Below, one piece after another: positions 27,363 to 36,703 of a stretch of DNA of 64,000 nt; the first letter of the stretch is position 1, and every line of letters starts with the position of its first letter. Source of the DNA: Synechococcales cyanobacterium C42_A2020_086 (GTDB lineage Bacteria; Cyanobacteriota; Cyanobacteriia; Elainellales; Elainellaceae); the NCBI GenBank assembly GCA_015272325.1, contig JACYLU010000001.1, positions 186,001 to 250,000 on the forward strand. The letters are read 5' to 3'. The position numbers were made by a program, and so were the translations under genes. The notes below the pieces were generated by a model. It was not told the origin of the DNA. It saw nothing but the letters and a program-made list of their open reading frames with translations, and did not search any database.

Positions 27363-27818
27363 ATGAATAAAGGTTTATTGATCGGTGAGTTAAGTCGGCG
27401 ATTGCATCTCTCTACCCAGACTATCCGGTATTACGAGCGGTTAGGACTGCTTAACCCACCCAAACGGACTGAATCGCAGTATCGCGTTTACGGAACAGAT
27501 GACGAGGAACGACTGCGCTTCATTCAAAAAGCTAAACAGTTTGGGCTATCGCTGGATGAAATCAAACAATTGATCGAGATTAGGACGAGCGGGGCACCTC
27601 CCTGTTCAGATCTCAAACGTATGGTAAAGCAACATCTCGATGAACTAGATCGGCGTATTTCTGATATGCTGGCATTCCGCCAAGAATTAGCTAGCCGATA
27701 CGAGGCAATAGAATCTTTGCTTACTGATGCCTCCGATACCACAACTGAAACCTCTTATGGGGGGAAGATTTGTGGATTAATTGAGCAATCAAGCGAGACA
27801 ATTAGCACCGAAGGATAA
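27363..27818 (+). CDS. MerR-family transcriptional regulator
   Basis: The product is 151 aa from ATG 27363; the longer frame begins with TTG and lacks support. The N-terminal winged helix reads IGELSRRLHLSTQTIRYYERLGLL, followed by YRVYGTDDEERLRFIQKAKQ and SLDEIKQLIEI, all standard for MerR. A long dimerisation helix follows. Effector-domain cysteines are GAPPCSD (near 78), and GGKICG near the C-terminus, a spacing like metal- or mercury-sensing members but not diagnostic. It probably controls the thioredoxin-like gene immediately upstream, 54 bp away on the same strand. Confidence 0.88.
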   Translation: MNKGLLIGELSRRLHLSTQTIRYYERLGLLNPPKRTESQYRVYGTDDEERLRFIQKAKQFGLSLDEIKQLIEIRTSGAPPCSDLKRMVKQHLDELDRRISDMLAFRQELASRYEAIESLLTDASDTTTETSYGGKICGLIEQSSETISTEG

Positions 27819-28007
27819 TCGTGCAACCTAAAACAGCCTTACTGCTTTTACTCAAATATCAGAATTAGTGGTTAAACAAACAATTGAGAAGTTGGCTATG
27901 TAACAGCGTAGTATAACAAGTTGATGAAGCGGGCGGATAGAAGATCTTGGTAGAGGTGCTAAGGTCGTCTACCGCCGCTTATCTTAGTCTCTAGTGCAAA
28001 AAAGCGC

Positions 28008-28039
28008 AAAAACCGCCGCGAGTTTAAACTGCCGGCGGT
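28008..28039 (-). terminator. Rho-independent terminator of the fbp-tal-zwf-opcA operon
   Basis: On the minus strand ACCGCCG pairs with CGGCGGT (28033-28039 with 28012-28018), and the loop contains the palindrome AGTTTAAACT. TTTTT follows. It lies about 50 bp past the opcA stop. Confidence 0.82.
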
Positions 28040-28088
28040 GCTTTCATTCAATTCGCTTTCAGTTTTGCTTTCAGTAAACTTAAAAAAG

Positions 28089-29420
28089 CTACTGCTTACG
28101 CAGGCGCAACATTTCTGCTACAACCGCCATGCTTTCTTCGTAGAGCACGTCGCGTCCCGAGCGCTGGAGCTGCTGGCTCATCAGAAACTCGGCCTTTTGG
28201 TCGCTAGTGGCTGTAACCTGCTCAGTTTTGGCAATCTGGGCACCACCTTTGGCTTCCATGCGCATGCAGCCAGTCGTTTCTGAGCAGATAATCGTGTTGC
28301 AGTCTGCCTTTGGATTACTGGAGGTGAGGCTCAGCCCGATTAAATCCCCGATTACCTCACCCGGATCGCCGATCGGCACGCCGGCCAGCTCGGCCTTAAT
28401 TAATTCCCCGTTGGGTCCCTGCAGATCAATATGAACCAAATCATAGAGGTCGCGGGTTTCGCTATAGGAAACAGGGGTCCAGTCGAGCCGGCTAGCAAGC
28501 CAACCCAAAAACATCAGCGCCTGCGCCGGGTTGCCCTTTTCGTAGTCGATCATCACCTGATCGATGTCCTTTAGGTGTGCCCGTCGTTCTGGCGGGTCGT
28601 AGGCTGCTGCTGTCAGTTCTTGCCAAGCGCCGAAGCGGTGCCAGTTCAAGTCAGCTACGTAGGTACCGGCTTCGATCAGCTCGACCATCTTCAGGAATTC
28701 TGCTTCTGGGTCGGTATAGTAAGACGAGTCGAGGACAATGCACTGGCAACAGTCCACTAGTTTTTTAAATAGCTCTTGTTCAGGGTTGGGAGTTGCCTTC
28801 CACCAAACAAACTTCGGCAGATCCGGAATTAACAGCGACGCTGCCACATCGCCAACGCGGTTTAGCGCCGCCTTCGTGCCCCGCAGCGTAATGTATTCGC
28901 AGCACATCAGGTTAGCGCTAGATTTTTTCAGAATCGGGCAATAGGCCGAAACCTGCGCCGTCACGCCTTGATCTTCGCCAAACGTGGGACAGAGCGTAAT
29001 AATGCGGCAGGGGTTTTGGGCAGCAATGGCATCGCTCACACTCAGGCCCCGCAGGTCGGGATTGGTCAGCTTCGCCCGCTCTGGGGGTAGTTTGGCGTAT
29101 TCTTCCCGCAGGCGGGTCAGCGTCGCAGGATCCACTCGTCCAGTAATTGGCAAACCGTACGCTTTCTGGGCGTCTTTGATTGCGTCCTTCATCATCGGAC
29201 CGTTGACGCCTTCAATGTCGCCCGTGTAGAAGCCGAGGATCGCCAAGAGCTGTTGGAACTCCTCGGGTTCGTAGATCACCATGCTGAAGGTCGAGGCGCG
29301 GGTAGCTACCGGAACCACGTGATCACCAACCTGCGCTTGCCAAATCTGACTCAGTTCGGCTTCGATCTCGTCGATGGAAATGTCTTTGGGTTTTTGGAGA
29401 GTAACAAGGGGAGTGCTCAT
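28089..29420 (-). CDS. opcA: Glucose-6-phosphate dehydrogenase activator OpcA
   Basis: OpcA binds and activates cyanobacterial G6PDH. I start at ATG 29420 (443 aa, MSTPLVTLQKPKDISIDEIE); the frame is open further upstream only through the zwf-opcA gap and zwf end. Residues about 52-105 (FQQLLAILGFYTGDIEGVNG onward) look like a peptidoglycan-binding-type three-helix fold. The C-terminal part contains Cys374, Cys379 and Cys385; the 379/385 pair has the same six-residue spacing as the thioredoxin-sensitive Cys pair reported for Anabaena OpcA. Last gene of the operon, 49 bp after zwf. Confidence 0.93.
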   Translation of the reverse strand: MSTPLVTLQKPKDISIDEIEAELSQIWQAQVGDHVVPVATRASTFSMVIYEPEEFQQLLAILGFYTGDIEGVNGPMMKDAIKDAQKAYGLPITGRVDPATLTRLREEYAKLPPERAKLTNPDLRGLSVSDAIAAQNPCRIITLCPTFGEDQGVTAQVSAYCPILKKSSANLMCCEYITLRGTKAALNRVGDVAASLLIPDLPKFVWWKATPNPEQELFKKLVDCCQCIVLDSSYYTDPEAEFLKMVELIEAGTYVADLNWHRFGAWQELTAAAYDPPERRAHLKDIDQVMIDYEKGNPAQALMFLGWLASRLDWTPVSYSETRDLYDLVHIDLQGPNGELIKAELAGVPIGDPGEVIGDLIGLSLTSSNPKADCNTIICSETTGCMRMEAKGGAQIAKTEQVTATSDQKAEFLMSQQLQRSGRDVLYEESMAVVAEMLRLRKQ

Positions 29421-29469
29421 GGGTGGGGTAGAAAAGGAAGAATAAGTTGGACTCACAGCAGCCAGCTTG

Positions 29470-30999
29470 CTATAGTCGTCGCCAGCGTCGACCGTCGCGG
29501 TTAAGCAACAGTTCGGCTTCAATCGGTCCCCACGTTCCCGCTTCATAGAGGGGAATTGCATCGGGATCGGCGGGGGCATCCCAGACGTTCAGCAACGGGG
29601 TGAGAATCCGCCAAGAAGACTCCACTTCATCCCCTCGAGTAAACAGGGTCTGGTCCCCCAACATGCAGTCTACCAAGAGGCGACTGTAGGCTTCGGTATT
29701 CGGCTGACCAAATGCATTTTCGTAGCTGAAATCCATTTCCACCGAGCGTGTGCGCAGGGAACTGCCGGGCGTCTTCACCTCCATGCGCAGAGAAATGCCC
29801 TCATTGGGCTGAATCCGTAGCGCCAGCACGTTGTTATTCATCTGTTTTGCTGCCGACTGAAACATCAGGAACGGCACCTCACGGAAGCGAATTGCAATCT
29901 CCGTTACCTTCTTAGTCATGCGTTTGCCAGTACGCAGGTAGAAGGGGACCCCCTGCCAGCGCCAGTTATCGATCATCAGCTTCAGGGCGGCATAGGTGGC
30001 AGTTGTCGATTCTGGGCTTGCTCCTTCTTCTTCCCGGTAAGCAGGCACAGGTTTACCGCCCATCCAGCCTTTGGTGTACTGCCCACGCACCGCAGAGAGA
30101 TCCAGCCGATCTAAATCGGCCAAACGGGTCGCCTGCAGCACCTTCACCTTCTCATTGCGAATGCTGTCGGCTTCCAGGGAGTTGGGGGGTTCCATTGCCG
30201 TCAGGCAAAACAACTGCATCAGGTGGTTCTGCACCATGTCCCGCAGTGCCCCTGCCGTTTCGTAGTAGCCCGCTCGACCCTCCAATCCGACGGTTTCAGC
30301 AACTGTGATCTGCACATGGTCTACAAACTGCCGGTTCCACAGCGGCTCAAAGATGGCATTGGCAAAGCGGAACACCAGCAAATTCTGCACGGTTTCTTTG
30401 CCGAGGTAATGGTCGATGCGGTAGATCTGCTCTTCGGCACAGGTATTATGAACCACACGGTTGAGCAACTGTGCCGAGCTAAGATCTTTACCGAAGGGTT
30501 TTTCAATCACCAGGCGATGTTTGCGAGGATCTGTCAGCATTCCAGCTGCTCCCAACTGCTGAATCGCTTCCGCAAAAAAGCGGGGTGCTACCGAGAGGTA
30601 AAACACGCGATTGCCCCGCGTGCCGCGCTGCTCGTCGAGTTCGGCTAAAAACGCCTTTAGCTTCTGGTAGCCCTCAGGATTGTCAATGTCTGCCGAGAAA
30701 TAAAACAGCCCTTTGGCAAACTCATCCCAGATTGCCTCTTTGCGTAGACCGCCGCCAAACTCTTCTACGCCTTCCCGCATCTGCTCACGGAAGTAGTCAT
30801 GGCTCCACTCCCGTCGGGCAACGCCCACAATCGTCAGTTCTGGAGGCAATCGCCGCTCTAGTTTCATCTGGTAGAGAGCCGGGACCAGTTTGCGCTGGGT
30901 TAAATCGCCCGAGGCGCCAAAAATTACCAGAATTTGCGGTTCGGGAACGCGATCTTGCTGCAGTCCAACGCGAAGCGGGTTTTCAAGTAGAGTGACCAT
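29470..30999 (-). CDS. zwf: Glucose-6-phosphate 1-dehydrogenase
   Basis: It oxidises glucose 6-phosphate with NADP as the first step of the oxidative pentose phosphate pathway, the main night-time and heterocyst source of NADPH. I start at ATG 30999 (509 aa); a TTG eight codons upstream is less likely. [10 protein letters not shown] (28-37) binds the coenzyme, and RIDHYLGKE (194-202) is the substrate and catalytic signature. Cys187 and Cys445 fall exactly at the numbers given for the redox-regulated cysteines of Nostoc-type G6PDH, so reductive inactivation in light is expected. It is the third gene of the operon. Confidence 0.97.
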   Translation of the reverse strand: MVTLLENPLRVGLQQDRVPEPQILVIFGASGDLTQRKLVPALYQMKLERRLPPELTIVGVARREWSHDYFREQMREGVEEFGGGLRKEAIWDEFAKGLFYFSADIDNPEGYQKLKAFLAELDEQRGTRGNRVFYLSVAPRFFAEAIQQLGAAGMLTDPRKHRLVIEKPFGKDLSSAQLLNRVVHNTCAEEQIYRIDHYLGKETVQNLLVFRFANAIFEPLWNRQFVDHVQITVAETVGLEGRAGYYETAGALRDMVQNHLMQLFCLTAMEPPNSLEADSIRNEKVKVLQATRLADLDRLDLSAVRGQYTKGWMGGKPVPAYREEEGASPESTTATYAALKLMIDNWRWQGVPFYLRTGKRMTKKVTEIAIRFREVPFLMFQSAAKQMNNNVLALRIQPNEGISLRMEVKTPGSSLRTRSVEMDFSYENAFGQPNTEAYSRLLVDCMLGDQTLFTRGDEVESSWRILTPLLNVWDAPADPDAIPLYEAGTWGPIEAELLLNRDGRRWRRL

Positions 31000-31085
31000 G
31001 GGCAGTGTATAGAGTTGAAACAAACTTTAAGGGGGGAAGGCAGAGCCGTAGCAGGACGGCTCCACAGGGCAAATCATCTAGGCAA

Positions 31086-32231
31086 TCACGATACCGGGGT
31101 CAGCTGCTGAATTTTCTCCTCGAGAGAACGCATCAAGGCATCAAACGGTTGTACAAACTTCTCAATGCCGTCGATCAGCAGTTCTGCCATTACTTGGTCG
31201 AGGTTGATATCCACATCCGGGTCTTTCAAGCTTTCGATCAGGTGATAGGCTTCCGGCACGTGGGTTTCAATGCGAGATTGCACGTCGCAGTGATCGGCGC
31301 AGGCGTCGATCGTGGTTGGCGGTAATGTATTGACCGTATCGGGACCGATCAGCTCATCCACATACATGACGTCGCTGTATTCAGGGTTTTTGGTGCTGGT
31401 GCTAGCCCACAGCAGCCGCTGCACGTTTGCTCCTTTGGCGGCGAGCTGCTTCCAGCGGTCGCTCTCGACAATTTTCTTGTACTCCTGATAGGCAATCTTG
31501 GCGTTGGCAATTGCTACTTTACCTTTGATTGCCAGCAGTTTCTCGCGGGCTTTCATGTCGTCAATGCCCTTCAGCTTTTCGTCGATTTTGGCGTCGATGT
31601 TGCTGTCGATGCGGCTGAGGAAGAAGCTGGCCACCGAAGCGATCTTGCTGATATCTTCGCCTTTTTCAACGCGGGCTTCCAATCCCCGAATGTAGGCTTT
31701 AGCGCTGCTAACGTAGCTATCTACCGAGAACAGCAACGTCACGTTGACGCTGATCCCGGCAGCAATCACCGCTTCAATGGCTGGCAAACCTTCCTGAGTG
31801 CCCGGAATCTTGATCATCACATTCGGGCGGTTGATGGCGGCATGATAGCGCTTCGCCGCTTCGATGGTCGCTTCCGTGTCGTGGGCAACGGCCGGAGGCA
31901 CTTCGATGCTGACATAGCCATCGAGTCCGCCAGTTTGCTTATACACCGGCATCAAAATATCGCAAGCTTGGCGAATGTCGTCAAACACGAGAGACTCATA
32001 GATTTCATTCACCGACTGACCAGCCCGGATGCCCGCTTCAATCGCCTCGTCGTAAACGGCATTACCGGCAATGGCTTTTTGGAAGATCGCTGGATTCGAG
32101 GTGATGCCGCAAATGCCGCTCGTTTCCACAAGCTGCTTCAATTCGCCCGACTGGATCAGATCCCGAGATAGGTTATCCATCCAGATGCTTTGGCCGTACT
32201 GTTTAATCTCAAGCAAGTGATTTGCTGTCAT
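31086..32231 (-). CDS. tal: Transaldolase
   Basis: It moves a dihydroxyacetone unit between sugar phosphates in the non-oxidative pentose phosphate pathway. I choose the second Met (ATG 32231, 381 aa) because AGGAG lies 9 nt upstream of it but only 3 nt from the first Met at 32237. Lys141 in MIKIPGT is the Schiff-base lysine. SGICGITSNPAIFQKAI and LLWASTSTKNP are family blocks of the long (TalB subfamily 2) form found in cyanobacteria. It is the second gene of the operon. Confidence 0.95.
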   Translation of the reverse strand: MTANHLLEIKQYGQSIWMDNLSRDLIQSGELKQLVETSGICGITSNPAIFQKAIAGNAVYDEAIEAGIRAGQSVNEIYESLVFDDIRQACDILMPVYKQTGGLDGYVSIEVPPAVAHDTEATIEAAKRYHAAINRPNVMIKIPGTQEGLPAIEAVIAAGISVNVTLLFSVDSYVSSAKAYIRGLEARVEKGEDISKIASVASFFLSRIDSNIDAKIDEKLKGIDDMKAREKLLAIKGKVAIANAKIAYQEYKKIVESDRWKQLAAKGANVQRLLWASTSTKNPEYSDVMYVDELIGPDTVNTLPPTTIDACADHCDVQSRIETHVPEAYHLIESLKDPDVDINLDQVMAELLIDGIEKFVQPFDALMRSLEEKIQQLTPVS

Positions 32232-32328
32232 GGCCATCTGCTCCTTCTCAAACGTTCACTCGTTCTTTCAACCTTGGTTGCTTCAACCTTAGATCTCGGT
32301 TGGTAACGACTGGATCATCCTTTGGACG

Positions 32329-33405
32329 TTAATCTTTAGATGTGAGGATAGGACGATCTCGCTGCTCACGGTTGTGTTCTTGAATAAAGGATTCAACTAA
32401 AGCCACGTCCTCTGGGCTACCAATAATTAGCGGCGTCCGGGCATGCAGCTTTTCAGGAATTACGTCCAGAATCTTTTGCGTACCGGTGCTGGCGCTGCCT
32501 CCGGCTTGCTCGATCAAAAAGGCTAGCGGAGCTGATTCATAGAGCAGGCGCAGTTTACCTTCCGGCTTCTTGATCGTTCCCGGATAGAGGAAGACCCCAC
32601 CTTGAAATAGAATTCGGTGAATATCGCCCACTAACGCACCGCTGTAGCGGGCTGTGTAGCCTTCGTGACGATGCACATAGCGGGTGTAGTCGCGAATTGA
32701 TTCTTCCCACTGCCAGAAGTTGCCCTCGTTGACGCTGTAGACTGGTCCATGCTCGGGAATCCGAATGTTTTCGCTCGATAGGATAAACTCTCCCAAGCTG
32801 GGATCGAGTGTAAACGCATGGACGCCGCGCCCAATCGAGTATACCAGCATCGTGCTAGGACCATAGAGCACATAGCCCGCCGCAAGCTGCTGATGCCCAT
32901 TTTGCAGCAAGTCCTGTGCCGTGCCGTCTAGATCATTACCTTCTTGTCGCCGAATCGAGAAAATCGAGCCGACGTTGAGGTTGATATCCACATTCGAGGA
33001 GCCGTCGATTGGATCGTAAAGCAGCGTGTAGCGCCCAATCGGGCAGTTCTCGGGAATATAATAGGGCTGCTCCATCTCCTCAGAGGCTAGGCGGCATACC
33101 AAGCCGCTTTGCTCAAACACCGAGATGAACACCTGATTGGCATAAACATCCATTTTTTTGACGGATTCGCCCTGCACATTCGTCCGCCCAGTAAAACCCA
33201 GCGCGTCTTCCACTAGCCCGGCTCGGGTCAAGCGGCGAGCAATCAGCTTGGCGGCCAAGGCAATTCGGTTCATCAGTGCGCTCAAGTCTTGAGCTTCTGC
33301 AGAAAAACTTTGCAGTTGCTGCAACACATGACGCGATAGGGTTGTACAGTCCCGATCTAGGGCATGTTGATGATCCAGGGCTAACGGTTGATCCACTTCA
33401 GTCAT
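32329..33405 (-). CDS. fbp: Class I fructose-1,6-bisphosphatase
   Basis: It hydrolyses fructose 1,6-bisphosphate in gluconeogenesis. The product is 358 aa from ATG 33405. Metal-binding Glu109/Glu110 (ASEEME) and DPIDGSSN (131-138) are present, along with GGVFLYPGT and the substrate-binding KLRLLYE. Cyanobacteria also carry a bifunctional FBPase/SBPase (glpX type) for the Calvin cycle; this class I enzyme is the form linked to zwf and opcA. It is the first gene of the operon, so the promoter lies in 33406-33789, shared with divergent pfkA. Confidence 0.96.
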   Translation of the reverse strand: MTEVDQPLALDHQHALDRDCTTLSRHVLQQLQSFSAEAQDLSALMNRIALAAKLIARRLTRAGLVEDALGFTGRTNVQGESVKKMDVYANQVFISVFEQSGLVCRLASEEMEQPYYIPENCPIGRYTLLYDPIDGSSNVDINLNVGSIFSIRRQEGNDLDGTAQDLLQNGHQQLAAGYVLYGPSTMLVYSIGRGVHAFTLDPSLGEFILSSENIRIPEHGPVYSVNEGNFWQWEESIRDYTRYVHRHEGYTARYSGALVGDIHRILFQGGVFLYPGTIKKPEGKLRLLYESAPLAFLIEQAGGSASTGTQKILDVIPEKLHARTPLIIGSPEDVALVESFIQEHNREQRDRPILTSKD

Positions 33406-33789
33406 ACAGTTTCTTCCAATTTCTTCCCGTTCGTAAGCGGTTTATCGTCCAGTGCCGGAGAACCAGACATTCACAACCTAAGGTTCTACGGCTGTTGTGG
33501 CTGCCCTTCATCTCCTATCTTAGGGAAGCCTTCCTGAAACGGAGCTGAATTTTAGGTGAACTATAGAAATGCATCGCGATTCGTGATAGGCAAACGCAAT
33601 GGCTACGGCACAGTTGACCTGGAATTTTGAAGAATCTGCACAAAAGTGAGTCTTGATTCTGCCACGGAGGGATAATTTGGGCGGAGCAATCTGAGTCATG
33701 TTGAGTCATTCTGAGTCACTGTGCCTCTCGAATAGGTATCACTTAGGTATCGGTGACTCAGGTCATTCCTGCGTGCTGGAGGAAGGTAG
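33406..33789. other. Divergent promoter region between fbp and pfkA
   Basis: 384 bp without a coding frame I accept. It must hold the promoters of the oxidative pentose phosphate operon (leftward) and of pfkA (rightward). GGAGGAAGG just before 33790 is the pfkA ribosome site. A triple 10-bp repeat lies at 33691-33720. Confidence 0.6.
33691..33720. repeat. 10-bp unit in three tandem copies
   Basis: CTGAGTCATG, TTGAGTCATT and CTGAGTCACT lie head to tail, with the core TGAGTCA constant. TGACTCA, its reverse complement, follows at 33753, so the core is also a regulator-like half site; a binding role is speculative. Confidence 0.88.
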
Positions 33790-34872
33790 ATGGGAGCACA
33801 AAAACGCATCGGAATCTTGACGAGTGGTGGCGATTGCGCTGGCTTAAATGCAGTGATTCGGGCAGTCGTACAGCGAGCCGTCGGCACCTACGATTGGGAA
33901 GTGCTGGGCATTCGCCAGGCCACTCGCGGCTTAATGGCTCGGCCGCCGCAGGTGATCCCCCTTGAACCGGAGCAGGTCGATCCGCTGCTGACGGTGGGTG
34001 GCACAATGCTAGGCACGACCAATAAAGGGGATCCCTTCGCCTATCCCATGCCCGATGGCACCCTGCGCGATCGCTCCTCTGAAATTATTGAAGGCTATTC
34101 CCTGCTGGGGCTAGATGCGCTGATCGGCATTGGTGGAGATGGTAGTCTTGCAATTTTGCATCGCCTCGCGCAGCAGGGCGGCATGAATTTTGTCGGCATT
34201 CCCAAAACCATCGACAACGATATTGGCATGACCGAGCGCGCTATCGGTTTTGATACGGCGGTAAATATCGCTACAGAAGCCCTCGACCGACTGCACTTTA
34301 CAGCCGCGAGCCACAGCCGAGTGATGATTCTAGAAGTCATGGGGCGCGACGCGGGGCACATTGCCATCTCGGCAGGAATTGCCGGCGGTGCCGACGTGAT
34401 TCTGATTCCCGAAATTCCCTATTCCCTCGACAGCATTTGTCGCAAAATCTACGCTCGCCAAGAGCGTGGTCAAAACTTTTGTCTGATCATTGTGGCAGAA
34501 TCCGTGCGCACCGAAACCGGGCTTCCCGTTACTAAACTGGAATGCGAAGGACAGCAGCGCTACGGCGGTATCGGACAATACTTAGCCGATCGCATCGCGG
34601 CATGCAGTGGTGCCGAAACCCGGGTCACCGTCTTGGGGCATGTGCAGCGAGGCGGTATTCCCTCACCGCTGGATCGCCTGACTGCTTCTGCCTTTGGCGT
34701 TGCCGCCGTAGACCTGATCGCCGAAGAAAACTACGATCGGGTCGTAACGTGGCAAAACCGACAGGTGGTAAGCGTGCCCGTTGCCGATGCCATTGCCCGA
34801 TACAGCACCGTAGATCCCAACGGCACTCTGGTGAAAACTGCCCGGGGCTTGGGAATTTGCCTGGGGTCGTGA
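33790..34872 (+). CDS. pfkA: 6-phosphofructokinase
   Basis: It phosphorylates fructose 6-phosphate. The product is 360 aa from ATG 33790, with a strong GGAGGAAGG ribosome site. ILTSGGDCAGLNAVIR opens the protein. GGDGS (115-119) has Gly where PPi-dependent enzymes have Asp, indicating a nucleotide donor. PKTIDND (138-144) has the Lys typical of the PPi-type and mixed clade; the combination marks the group III-like PfkA common in cyanobacteria. Some cyanobacterial PfkA proteins have been reported to prefer ADP, so the donor should not be assumed to be ATP. It ends 5 bp from a convergent pilin-like gene. Confidence 0.95.
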   Translation: MGAQKRIGILTSGGDCAGLNAVIRAVVQRAVGTYDWEVLGIRQATRGLMARPPQVIPLEPEQVDPLLTVGGTMLGTTNKGDPFAYPMPDGTLRDRSSEIIEGYSLLGLDALIGIGGDGSLAILHRLAQQGGMNFVGIPKTIDNDIGMTERAIGFDTAVNIATEALDRLHFTAASHSRVMILEVMGRDAGHIAISAGIAGGADVILIPEIPYSLDSICRKIYARQERGQNFCLIIVAESVRTETGLPVTKLECEGQQRYGGIGQYLADRIAACSGAETRVTVLGHVQRGGIPSPLDRLTASAFGVAAVDLIAEENYDRVVTWQNRQVVSVPVADAIARYSTVDPNGTLVKTARGLGICLGS

Positions 34873-34877
34873 GCTGG

Positions 34878-35447
34878 CTATTCACAAGCTCGGTCGGCAG
34901 CTTTGCGCAGTGCTCCTAGCAGCGTTGATACGAACACGCAGCGCTTGCGAACTCCACCCCGGTGGCTGATCAGGGTTAACCGTCCAAAGGGCGGCGTTAC
35001 GTGACCTCGATGATTAAATTCCACCGAATAGAACCCGTGCCACTGACGGAGCGTGGTATGGTCCGGGGCAATTAGCACCTCTGAGATGAGGGGCTGCCAA
35101 TCGGTCGATGCTGGCAGCACTGCTGTGGCGTGAATTGCCCATTCAATGGAGCGTTCACGCTCCCGAAAACTAACCCGCCAAGCCTGCCGAGAGAGAAGCG
35201 CTTGGGCTTGAGCCTGCCGCAGGGCTTGGTACACTTCATTCTGAGCGGCTATAAGCTGATGGTTAGTGTAGAATCCGAGCCAACTCGGAGCCACGATTGC
35301 CGCCAAGGTGCTAATGATCAGCAGCACCACCAGCATTTCAAACAGAGTGAACCCAGTACGAGTGCCAGTACGAGTGAAGGACAATAGAGCCAAACGAGCA
35401 GGCAAGCCGTAGTCAGAATGACGATTGCAGGACGATCGGTAGCGCAT
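34878..35447 (-). CDS. GspH/FimT-like type IV pseudopilin
   Basis: I start at ATG 35447 (189 aa); the longer frame begins with TTG and adds 57 residues without hydrophobic character. A leader of about 32 residues ends in TRTGTRTG and is followed by FTLFEMLVVLLIISTLAAIV, the prepilin cleavage site G|F with Glu5 and a hydrophobic helix. The rest matches the GspH/FimT style: YQALRQAQAQALLSRQAWRV, and FNHRGHVTPPFGRLTLIS near the end. It probably serves in type IV pilus assembly or DNA uptake as a minor pilin. A 12-bp duplication in the gene doubles the TRTG of the leader. Confidence 0.8.
   Translation of the reverse strand: MRYRSSCNRHSDYGLPARLALLSFTRTGTRTGFTLFEMLVVLLIISTLAAIVAPSWLGFYTNHQLIAAQNEVYQALRQAQAQALLSRQAWRVSFRERERSIEWAIHATAVLPASTDWQPLISEVLIAPDHTTLRQWHGFYSVEFNHRGHVTPPFGRLTLISHRGGVRKRCVFVSTLLGALRKAADRACE
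35353..35376. repeat. Perfect 12-bp tandem duplication inside the pseudopilin leader
   Basis: CCAGTACGAGTG occurs twice head to tail. On the coding strand it yields the doubled TRTG right before the prepilin peptidase site and keeps the frame. Confidence 0.9.
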
Positions 35448-35691
35448 TGCAAAACCCTGATGCACCGTGCAGACTTTTCCCAGAGTGCCCAGGTGCTGAT
35501 GTTCGATTTCAGCTTCTCGCTGGAGATTGCCTGACTGCCGATCGTTCCTTTCGCGATTGCCGCAGCGGTCTGCCCCTAGCCGATAAGAAATTTTCGCGCC
35601 ACCATTGTTAAGGACCAAACATCCGGGCTATGATAGTCTATCGGAGTGAGCTAAGCGGTTAGGCATGGGCCTAGCCTGGGTTTCCTACCTC

Positions 35692-35772
35692 GCGGATGTG
35701 GCGGAATTGGTATACGCGCACGTTTGAGGGGCGTGTGGCTTTGCCTTGCGAGTTCGAGTCTCGCCATCCGCA
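35692..35772 (+). tRNA. tRNA-Leu (anticodon GAG)
   Basis: Acceptor arms GCGGATG (35692-35698) and CATCCGC (35765-35771) pair fully, with discriminator A. The D arm has GAATTGGTATAC. The anticodon stem CACGT/GCGTG encloses the loop TTGAGGG, giving anticodon GAG for CUC/CUU. A long variable arm (GGCTTTGCC), typical of class II tRNA-Leu, and the T arm GCGAG-TTCGAGT-CTCGC complete it. CCA is not encoded. Confidence 0.96.
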
Positions 35773-35982
35773 TGAACTATGCAACACGAAGCAGATTAAA
35801 GGCGCTGGTTCCTGACCTTTTGGGGGATCGGCGTTTTTGCGTGAGCAGGTGGCTGAGGGCAGCATGCATAGCATCGGGCAAAATTGGCGCAATGGAGCCA
35901 GGATGCGGAACTCGCCAACGTCCTCCACCGCACTCCGACTTGTACTATCATGCAGATAGATAATTAACTTTTGTAACCGATT

Positions 35983-36600
35983 TTGACTCCAGCGTTTAAA
36001 CCAACCCAACGTTTAGCAGAGCCTACCTCCTGGTATGTCCTGGATCCGATCTGGCAGGCTGGTGAGGACACTGTGCAGCGAGGACTGCCCCACCAGCAGC
36101 TCTCTCCTACTTGGCAGGTGTTGCTGCTCGGAGATGGCTCCCCCACACGCCACTTACAGCTTCTGACGGGTGAACCCACAGAAGTAGATGTCATCGATAT
36201 GTCGCTGGTAGACCAGGAAGTCGCCGGTGCTCCGGAGCAGCTACAAGCGGTTCCCGGTCCCTGGATTCGGCGGCAGGTATGGCTGCGGACGGCGTCTGGG
36301 CAACGTCTGGCTTACGCGACTTCATGGTGGGAAGCAAGCCATGTAGATGAGTACTTACAGAATCGCTCGCTGCCGGTTTGGTCGAATTTGGCGCGGCTGC
36401 GCACAGAGCTATATCGCGATATCCAGGGCATTCAGTACGGCAATTCAGTGCCGCTCGAACTCGCCTTTGACCAGCGCGGACCTTTCTGGGGACGCCACTA
36501 CTTGTTCTGGCATCACGGCCGCCCAATTACCTTGATCCATGAGGTCTTTTCACCCTATCTGGCTAAATATTTAGGACCGATGCAAGGTCAGGCTCTGTAA
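35983..36600 (+). CDS. Chorismate lyase (DUF98 family)
   Basis: It should release pyruvate from chorismate to give 4-hydroxybenzoate, the head-group precursor of plastoquinone in cyanobacteria. The product is 205 aa. The start is probably TTG 35983, since no ATG precedes the first conserved strand (TSWYVLDPIWQAG); no ribosome site is evident. Family features are LLLGDGSPTRHLQLLTG, WIRRQVWLRTASGQRLAYA with the conserved Arg, and a C-terminal LIHEVFSPYL in which the Glu is conserved. It matches the cyanobacterial chorismate lyase/Ycf21 group in length. Confidence 0.82.
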   Translation: MTPAFKPTQRLAEPTSWYVLDPIWQAGEDTVQRGLPHQQLSPTWQVLLLGDGSPTRHLQLLTGEPTEVDVIDMSLVDQEVAGAPEQLQAVPGPWIRRQVWLRTASGQRLAYATSWWEASHVDEYLQNRSLPVWSNLARLRTELYRDIQGIQYGNSVPLELAFDQRGPFWGRHYLFWHHGRPITLIHEVFSPYLAKYLGPMQGQAL

Positions 36601-36640
36601 AATTTGCCCAACGTCTGCCATGAATTAGTCCGAGATTTAG

Positions 36641-36662
36641 GGCCATAGAGTCAGCTATGGCC
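36641..36662. terminator. Perfect 8-bp hairpin between convergent genes
   Basis: GGCCATAG pairs with CTATGGCC over a 6-nt loop. It lies between the convergent chorismate lyase and pheS genes. No clear T-run follows on either strand, so it may be a factor-assisted or bidirectional end signal. Confidence 0.5.
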
Positions 36663-36703
36663 GTAAGTCTGCGGGTTGAGGTCGTGTGGTATAGGTCTAG
36701 AAC

